Origin: an uncultured Clostridium sp.
Lineage (GTDB): Bacteria > Cyanobacteriota > Vampirovibrionia > Gastranaerophilales > Gastranaerophilaceae
NCBI GenBank assembly: GCA_958449715.1
Contig: CAUDIU010000059.1
Coordinates: forward strand, 1 to 9,930
Direction of reading: 5' to 3'
Length of the DNA: 9,930 nucleotides
This document shows, one piece after another, positions 5,444 through 9,930 of the stretch. A program made the translations under genes and the position numbers. The notes beneath the pieces are model-generated. The model saw nothing but the letters and a program-made list of their open reading frames with translations. It was not told the DNA's origin and did not search any database. Numbering within the stretch: the stretch's first letter is position 1; the number at the start of each line of letters is the position of its first letter.

Positions 5444-7360
5444 ATGAAAAAACAAGTTATAGCATATTTACACACACACTGGGATAGGGAATGGTATAGA
5501 GAATTTGAAGTTTTCAGACTAAGACTTCTAAGAGTTTTTGACAATGTCTTAGATATGCTTGAAAACAACAAAATTCCGTCATTTTACTTTGACGGACAAG
5601 TAAGTGCACTGTTAGATTACTTAGAAATCAGACCAGAAAAAGAAGGACTTGTAAGAAAATTTATTGCAGAAAAAAAATTATATATAGGACCTTGCTATAC
5701 ACTTGTTGATGAATTTCTTACAGACAAAACAGTATTTGAAAAGAATCTGGAAATTGGACTTAAAATATCAAAAGATTTTGGTTGCACTGATTTCATAGGC
5801 TATCTTGCTGACACGTTCGGACACAGTCAAAATATCCCTAAAATATTTAAAGATTTTGGGATTGATAAATGTGTTGTATGGCGTGGCTGTGGCGATATTC
5901 CCTCAGAATTTACTTTCAATAGAATTAACACTGTAAATCTTATCCGCGGATACTTTATGGATATATTTTCAGCCCCTATGACTATCGAGCAAAAAGCTGA
6001 ATGGTTAAAAGGAAATTTAGATAAAATAGCAGAAAAATCAGGGAATTATTTACTTCTACCTATTGGTGCAGATCATTTAGGAGTAGAACCAGACATTACA
6101 GAACAAATCGAAAAAGTAAATACTTTACTTGAAGATTATAAAATTAAACTATCTAACCCATTTGAATACTTTGAACTAGTTAAAGACAATTTTAAACAAT
6201 TTGAATGGAATGATGAACTCAGAGACAACAGCAAAACTTTTATCCTCCAAGGTTCATACTCTGCTAGAGTAAAACTTAAACAATATAATGTTAAATGTAC
6301 ATATTTGCTTGAACAAGCTGACAAATTACAGAAAAAATACGGGGAAAAATATAACTCAATAATTGAATACGCATATAAATTATTACTCAAAAATCAAGCC
6401 CATGACGGGATTTGCGGTTGTTCTACAGATTTAGTTCATAGAGAAAATATAACAAGATATGAAAAAATTATCCAAATAGCAAACTCTATTATTGAAGAGT
6501 TAAGACTTAAATACAATTTCAAAACACCTATAATGGAAAGCAAAGATTTGCTTCCTGAATATAAAGTTATCGGGAAACATTTCGGAGTAGAAAACTCTCT
6601 TCTTTATGACACTCAAAAAATTCCTGTCACAGAAGACTTTACAGACATTTATACTCTAAAATATTCTCCTGCTGTCAAACCTCAAATCAACTTCGAAGTT
6701 AAAAACGGGAAAATACGCATAGGAAATGTCGAAATGGAATTTGTACGCTTCAAAGATGAAGGTGATACATATAACTTTGGAGCTGTAGCAGATGACATTG
6801 GAGAAAAAGCTGAAATTTACTCATTCAAAAATAATATAATTAAAACAAGTTTTTTCGATATCCAAGTAGAACAAAATGAAGAACTAATCAATTTTAAAAT
6901 AGAATGGGATAACAAGCTAAAAAATAAATTATGGCAAGTAAAATTTAACCTCAAATCGCCTGTTACAGAAACATATTCAGAGGATTTAAACTCTATTATA
7001 AAAAGAGAATTTGATGCGAACTATGATATGAGAGAACACCTGCCAAAAGTCAGAGGAATTGAAGTTAAAACAAATTTTGCCCCAATGCAAAGATATGTCG
7101 GAACACAAGGCTTTGGAGTAATTACAAAAGGACTTACAGAATATGAAGTAAAAGGAAAATCACTGCTTGTAACTATTTTAAGAAGCACAGGCGTAATTTC
7201 TAATCCTAAAAATCCATCTCGTTCAACTCCGGCAGGACCTCCGATAGAAGTACCTGAAGCGCAACAATTAGGGACTAATTCTGCAGAATTTTCAGTCGGA
7301 TTTTTTGAACCTGAAAACTATCAAAAATACATTGATATCGTTTTCCCTCAAATAGCCTAA
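5444..7360 (+). CDS. GH38 family alpha-mannosidase, short form
   Basis: 638 residues. The N-terminal catalytic domain (about 1-250) opens with Y-L-H-T-H-W-D-R-E-W-Y; H12 and D14 match the zinc ligands of GH38. Y-L-A-D-T-F-G-H-S (120-128) holds D123, the expected catalytic nucleophile. The middle three-helix domain (about 265-350) contains N-Q-A-H-D-G-I-C-G (317-325), whose H320 is the remaining zinc ligand. A beta-rich C-terminal part follows and still shows the family block around L-L-V-T-I-L-R-S-T-G and P-E-A-Q-Q-L-G. GH38 enzymes retain configuration and release mannose from alpha-mannosides, including phosphorylated or glycerated mannosides in bacteria. No signal peptide is present, so it should act in the cytoplasm on imported sugars. 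Bacterial members such as MngB are about 850-900 residues, so the far C-terminus looks shortened. No clear ribosome binding site precedes the ATG. No sugar transporter is adjacent. Confidence 0.92.
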   Translation: MKKQVIAYLHTHWDREWYREFEVFRLRLLRVFDNVLDMLENNKIPSFYFDGQVSALLDYLEIRPEKEGLVRKFIAEKKLYIGPCYTLVDEFLTDKTVFEKNLEIGLKISKDFGCTDFIGYLADTFGHSQNIPKIFKDFGIDKCVVWRGCGDIPSEFTFNRINTVNLIRGYFMDIFSAPMTIEQKAEWLKGNLDKIAEKSGNYLLLPIGADHLGVEPDITEQIEKVNTLLEDYKIKLSNPFEYFELVKDNFKQFEWNDELRDNSKTFILQGSYSARVKLKQYNVKCTYLLEQADKLQKKYGEKYNSIIEYAYKLLLKNQAHDGICGCSTDLVHRENITRYEKIIQIANSIIEELRLKYNFKTPIMESKDLLPEYKVIGKHFGVENSLLYDTQKIPVTEDFTDIYTLKYSPAVKPQINFEVKNGKIRIGNVEMEFVRFKDEGDTYNFGAVADDIGEKAEIYSFKNNIIKTSFFDIQVEQNEELINFKIEWDNKLKNKLWQVKFNLKSPVTETYSEDLNSIIKREFDANYDMREHLPKVRGIEVKTNFAPMQRYVGTQGFGVITKGLTEYEVKGKSLLVTILRSTGVISNPKNPSRSTPAGPPIEVPEAQQLGTNSAEFSVGFFEPENYQKYIDIVFPQIA

Positions 7361-7376
7361 GGCATAAATTTTACTC

Positions 7377-7406
7377 AAAAAAAAACCCTATCTTTCGATA
7401 GAGTTT
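7377..7406 (-). terminator. Strong leftward intrinsic terminator with GAAA tetraloop
   Basis: On the minus strand AAACTCTATC-GAAA-GATAGGGTTT forms a 10-bp stem (one U-G wobble) capped by a GNRA loop, followed by an uninterrupted T-run (7385-7377, nine Ts, three of them in the stem). On the plus strand the same stem has a C-A mismatch and is followed only by GGAATTCTTTTT. It may still help end the GH38 transcript, but the better terminator points leftward, where no minus-strand gene is apparent. Confidence 0.65.
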
Positions 7407-7430
7407 GGAATTCTTTTTAGTAATTCCTCG

Positions 7431-7489
7431 TGTGTGTAGAAGGTTAGTGTGTAGTAGGTAGTGTAAATAGTTAGTGTGTGTATTTATAT
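7431..7489 (+). other. 59-base tract with no C, TAGTGT repeats
   Basis: These 59 bases contain 19 Gs and no C on the + strand. TAGTGT occurs three times (7445, 7459, 7472) at 13-14 nt spacing, and TAG seven times between 7437 and 7474. The tract is flanked by direct copies of CTCGTGT (7427-7433 and 7490-7496). It is noncoding in practice because of the many stops. Its function is unknown. Confidence 0.6.
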
Positions 7490-7496
7490 CTCGTGT

Positions 7497-7815
7497 TTAT
7501 TTAATCGTTTTATTTGGTATTTATTGCTTACATATTAATAAAGTATTTTCGGAGTATATAATTGCTATATCCTATTTATTTCTTTACATATCTTTACATA
7601 ATTCTGTAAAGCTATATTACAAAGCGTTTTAAAGAATTAAGCATTAAAAAATATGCTCAATAATCTTTATTTTTATACTAAAACTTTCCCGTACCTCCCT
7701 TTGTAATTAATATATTCCCTGATTTTTTAAAAATTAACACTATTTTTAGAAAAACATTTATATATTTATAATAATGGTTTGATTACGTCTTTATTTAATC
7801 TTAATTTGCAAAGTA
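7497..7815. other. AT-rich noncoding stretch upstream of glnA
   Basis: I see no coding region, tRNA or known riboswitch here. It contains the CTTTACA dyad described separately and a weak AGCAT/ATGCT dyad (7640-7644 and 7653-7657). I looked for, and did not find, the conserved core of the cyanobacterial glnA RNA motif or a GTA-N8-TAC NtcA site. Confidence 0.5.
7582..7611. repeat. CTTTACA direct and inverted repeat, operator-like
   Basis: CTTTACA (7592-7598), a 6-nt spacer and TGTAAAG (7605-7611) form a perfect 7-bp dyad. Another CTTTACA lies exactly 10 bp upstream (7582-7588), as part of a tandem TCTTTACATA repeat, so three half-sites lie on about the same helix face. It lies ~205 bp upstream of the glnA -35 box. 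The binding protein, if any, is unknown. Confidence 0.45.
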
Positions 7816-7844
7816 TTGACCTTTTTAAAAAAAAGTATTCTAAT
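7816..7844 (+). promoter_or_regulatory. Sigma70-type promoter of glnA
   Basis: TTGACC (7816-7821), a 17-nt spacer and TCTAAT (7839-7844) each match the consensus at five of six positions with optimal spacing. A start near 7851 gives a ~40-nt leader containing AGAAGGAA and AGAGG before the ATG. This is the best promoter match in the window. Confidence 0.7.
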
Positions 7845-7890
7845 AAAAAAGTAATTTATAAAAATACAGTTTAGAAGGAAAGAGGTCTAC

Positions 7891-9255
7891 ATGAAAGAAT
7901 TTATGCACACAAGATTAGACAACAAGCAATTCAGTGAAGATGATATCAAAGGATTTATCAAAGATTACAATATCAAATTTATCAAATTACAATTCGTTGA
8001 CATAAACGGACAAGTAAAAAATATGACTATTCCTTCTCAACATATCGAAAAAGCATTAAATAATGAAATCATGCTTGATGGATCATCAATTAAAGGTTTC
8101 AGAAGCATTGAAACATCAGATATGTTTTTCCATCCAGACAAAAACTCATTCCAAATTTTACCTTGGAGAGGTTCTGAAGGTGTAAATTCAGCAAGATTAA
8201 TTTGTGACATATACAACGCAGATGGAACTCCATTTGAAGGCTGTCCAAGATGCAACTTAAAAAGAGTTATGAAAGAAGCTGAAAAACTAGGTTTTTCTAT
8301 GAATGTAGGCCCAGAAGCAGAATTCTTCTTATTTGCAAAAGACAAAGATGGCAACGTAACTACTTCAACTAATGATACAGCTGGATATTATGATGTAGGC
8401 CCAGAAGATTTAGGGGAAGATGTAAGATCAGATATTGTATTAACACTTCAAGAAATGGGATTTGATATCGAAGCATCTCACCACGAAGTTGCTGACGGTC
8501 AGCACGAAATTGATTTTAGATACGCGGATATTTTAACAGCTGCAGACAATGTTGCAACATTCAAAGTAGCAGTTAAAGCAATAGCTGCAAAACATAACTT
8601 ACATGCGACATTTATGCCAAAACCTATTTACGGAATTAATGGATCTGGTATGCACTGTAACGTTTCATTATTTAAAAACGGTAAAAACGCTTTTTATGAT
8701 GAAAAAGCAGATTATCAATTATCAGACATCGCCAAATATTCAATTGGTGGAATGTTAAAACACGTAAAAAGCATTACAGCTATTTTAAATCCAACAGTTA
8801 ACAGCTTTAAACGTTTAGTACCAGGCTATGAAGCACCAGTGTATTTAGCTTGGTCACTTGCAAACAGAAGTGCACTTTTAAGAGTTCCTGCTAAAAGAGG
8901 CAGTTCTACAAGAGTAGAATTAAGATCTCCAGATCCTGCTTGCAACCCATATTTAGCATTTGCTGCAATTTTAGAAGCTTGTCTTGACGGTGTAAGAAAT
9001 AAAATTGATCCACCAGCTCCTGTTGAAAGTAACATCTATAAATTAACAACTAAAGAACGTAAAAAACAAAGAATCGACTCACTACCAGGTAGTCTTGCTG
9101 AAGCATTAGATTACTTTGATAAATCCCTTGTAGCAAGAGCTGCACTTGGCGATCACATATTTAATGAATTTATGTCAGCTAAGAAAAAAGAATGGGATTC
9201 TTTCAGAACATATGTTTCTCAATGGGAAATCGACAGATATTTAGAAAGATTTTAA
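7891..9255 (+). CDS. glnA: Glutamine synthetase type I, alpha subtype
   Basis: 454 residues. It condenses glutamate and ammonium to glutamine with ATP, as a cytoplasmic dodecamer. The N-terminal beta-grasp domain holds L-D-G-S-S-I-K-G-F (62-70). The catalytic domain shows metal ligands E142 and E144 in G-P-E-A-E-F-F, E199 and E206 in E-V-A-D-G-Q-H-E, and H255 in G-S-G-M-H. N-S-F-K-R-L-V-P-G-Y-E-A-P (304-316) holds the flap Glu314, and R-V-E-L-R (341-345) closes the site. Near residues 381-401 the sequence runs N-I-Y-K-L-T...S-L-P-G-S-L, as in Bacillus-type GSI-alpha. The ~25-residue insertion and adenylylation-site Tyr of GSI-beta are absent, so control by adenylylation is not expected. AGAGG lies 5 nt before the ATG; M5 is a less likely start. 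A good promoter lies upstream and a strong terminator follows, so it is probably monocistronic. Confidence 0.97.
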   Translation: MKEFMHTRLDNKQFSEDDIKGFIKDYNIKFIKLQFVDINGQVKNMTIPSQHIEKALNNEIMLDGSSIKGFRSIETSDMFFHPDKNSFQILPWRGSEGVNSARLICDIYNADGTPFEGCPRCNLKRVMKEAEKLGFSMNVGPEAEFFLFAKDKDGNVTTSTNDTAGYYDVGPEDLGEDVRSDIVLTLQEMGFDIEASHHEVADGQHEIDFRYADILTAADNVATFKVAVKAIAAKHNLHATFMPKPIYGINGSGMHCNVSLFKNGKNAFYDEKADYQLSDIAKYSIGGMLKHVKSITAILNPTVNSFKRLVPGYEAPVYLAWSLANRSALLRVPAKRGSSTRVELRSPDPACNPYLAFAAILEACLDGVRNKIDPPAPVESNIYKLTTKERKKQRIDSLPGSLAEALDYFDKSLVARAALGDHIFNEFMSAKKKEWDSFRTYVSQWEIDRYLERF

Positions 9256-9260
9256 TCAAA

Positions 9261-9292
9261 AAAAAAGCTCCTTTAAAAGGAGCTTTTTTTTA
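9261..9292. terminator. Bidirectional terminator between glnA and the prepilin gene
   Basis: AAAAAAGCTCC and GGAGCTTTTTT pair around a short TTTAAAA loop, with an A-run on the left and a T-run on the right, so it works in both directions. It begins 5 nt after the glnA stop and overlaps the TAA (9292-9290) of the convergent gene. Confidence 0.92.
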
Positions 9293-9930
9293 ATATGTCA
9301 TTTCCCAATTATCATTTAATATTTTACCAAAACAACCATACCAGTTCTTTCCTGAGACATCATCACATTTTGCAAAAGCAGCTTCTCTTTGTTCTGTAGT
9401 TAAAGGAGCATTCCCATCATCTATTGATATGTCATCAATTAAACCATTTTTGTAAACGTAAATTGCGAACATATCTCTTCCTGCGATATTAGGACCTTTA
9501 GGACCATTTACATCAACATACAATCCCATTACACGCTTACTACCAGCATCATAAGCATAGGTTAAAGATGTTCCACTAGCTAAGACCAGAAACCCACTTA
9601 ATTTTGAACCAATAGTTTTACCACTCATACTTTTATATTCAGAAGCCATACAAGGTGTGCTATTCTCACATTTATTAACAATCTTAAAGTAAGTATTGAA
9701 AAAATTGTAAATTGCATCATTAGAATTTAATCCAGCTTCAACTAGACTTACAGCATTTCTGTCAGTTTGATATTGAAGAAGAGCCTGACTCAATTCATTA
9801 TAAAATTTGTGCAATTGAGTTACATAACTTTTTCTTTGATAATTTTGCATCAAAGTAGGGACTGTCATTGCAGAGACAACACCAATAATACCTAAAGTTA
9901 CTAAAACTTCAGCAAGGGTAAAACCTTTAT
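9290..9930 (-). CDS. Type IV prepilin-like protein (N-terminus off right edge)
   Basis: At least 213 codons; the true start is beyond the window. The Met at 9868 is not the start, because upstream codons to the edge read K-G-F-T-L-A-E-V-L-V-T-L-G-I-I-G-V-V-S-A. This is the class III prepilin signal, with PilD-type cleavage and N-methylation expected between Gly and Phe, followed by the hydrophobic helix that packs in the fibre core. The Glu at mature position 5 is present. The globular part carries Y-V-D-V-N-G-P-K-G-P-N with a following G-R-D-M-F, and four Cys residues (two near the middle, two near the end) that could form disulfides. It belongs to the type IV pilin/pseudopilin superfamily. 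Many paralogues of this style are known to me from Gastranaerophilales genomes. Whether it is a major pilin, minor pilin or secretion pseudopilin cannot be told. No assembly genes are in view. Confidence 0.92.
   Translation of the reverse strand, partial: KGFTLAEVLVTLGIIGVVSAMTVPTLMQNYQRKSYVTQLHKFYNELSQALLQYQTDRNAVSLVEAGLNSNDAIYNFFNTYFKIVNKCENSTPCMASEYKSMSGKTIGSKLSGFLVLASGTSLTYAYDAGSKRVMGLYVDVNGPKGPNIAGRDMFAIYVYKNGLIDDISIDDGNAPLTTEQREAAFAKCDDVSGKNWYGCFGKILNDNWEMTY

Larger units (their letters stand above)
7377..7496 (-). ncRNA. Candidate small RNA or structured 3' end, minus strand
   Basis: Read leftward, the element is a G-free, C/A/U-rich single-stranded stretch (7489-7431). A 6-bp hairpin GGAATT/AATTCC with a 9-nt loop (7427-7407) follows, abutted with no gap by a strong intrinsic terminator (7406-7377). 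This layout resembles the 3' half of a bacterial small RNA. No open reading frame of useful length fits on either strand. I could not find a convincing minus-strand promoter, so the 5' end is unknown and the call is an inference from the terminator's direction. The alternative is a bidirectional terminator after GH38. Confidence 0.3.

Noticed and set aside
7361..7400. A frameshift continuing the GH38 gene beyond its stop.
   Set aside because: No other frame continues with mannosidase-like residues, and a terminator hairpin begins within about 25 nt.
7437..7474. Seven UAG triplets resembling a TRAP (tryptophan RNA-binding protein) target.
   Set aside because: Start-to-start spacings are 8, 7, 3, 4, 9 and 4 nt, not the regular 5-6 nt of TRAP sites, and no trp gene is near.
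7640..7680. AGCAT/ATGCT dyad followed by a T-rich stretch, as a plus-strand terminator.
   Set aside because: The stem is only 5 bp, is AT-rich, and the T-run is interrupted and displaced.
7690..7720. GGGAGG on the minus strand as a ribosome binding site for a small protein before the putative ncRNA.
   Set aside because: No start codon lies at a workable distance; the nearest candidate is far away and gives a peptide of only a few residues.

Overview
The window is AT-rich (roughly 30% GC by eye) and gene-dense. It carries flagellar assembly genes, a type IV prepilin-like gene, a GSI-alpha glutamine synthetase, a cytoplasmic GH38 alpha-mannosidase, and a secreted Tyr/Asn-rich protein with an 'LExxVF...LExxIFG' repeat. 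I associate this mix, and especially the prepilin with FTLAEVLVTLGIIG and a D-x-NG-x-KGPN-x-x-G-x-D motif, with gut Vampirovibrionia (Melainabacteria, Gastranaerophilales), the non-photosynthetic sister lineage of Cyanobacteria. That placement is an inference from protein style, not from a marker gene.

Layout. Positions 1-1129 (-) hold the first 376 codons of a GTG-started protein with a papain-like Gly-Thr-Cys-Val-Ala-Ser-Ser motif; its C-terminus lies off the left edge. It diverges across about 100 bp from a TTG-started protein with a C-terminal OLD-type TOPRIM domain (1234-2193, +). Converging on that gene is a leftward flagellar operon, fliJ - fliK-like - hook/rod family gene (4399 to 2225). 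Its likely terminator hairpin lies inside the last codons of the TOPRIM gene. Upstream of fliJ is a perfect 14-bp inverted repeat covering the fliJ ribosome binding site, then the secreted Tyr-rich protein (5316-4489, -). The GH38 gene (5444-7360, +) diverges from that.

A 530-bp noncoding gap (7361-7890) separates GH38 from glnA (7891-9255, +). It holds two abutting hairpins, one of them a strong leftward-reading terminator; a 59-base tract with no C on the + strand; an operator-like dyad; and a good sigma70-type glnA promoter. A bidirectional terminator separates glnA from the convergent prepilin gene, which starts beyond the right edge.

Functionally the fliJ-fliK-hook genes belong to the flagellar export and hook-building programme, and the prepilin belongs to a type IV pilus or type II secretion-like system. 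GlnA assimilates ammonium. The GH38 enzyme would trim mannosides in the cytoplasm. The strongest candidates for undescribed biology are the noncoding element at 7377-7496, the dyad over the fliJ start, and the Cys-motif protein at the left edge. Nothing here is a clear defence system, prophage, IS element or CRISPR array.
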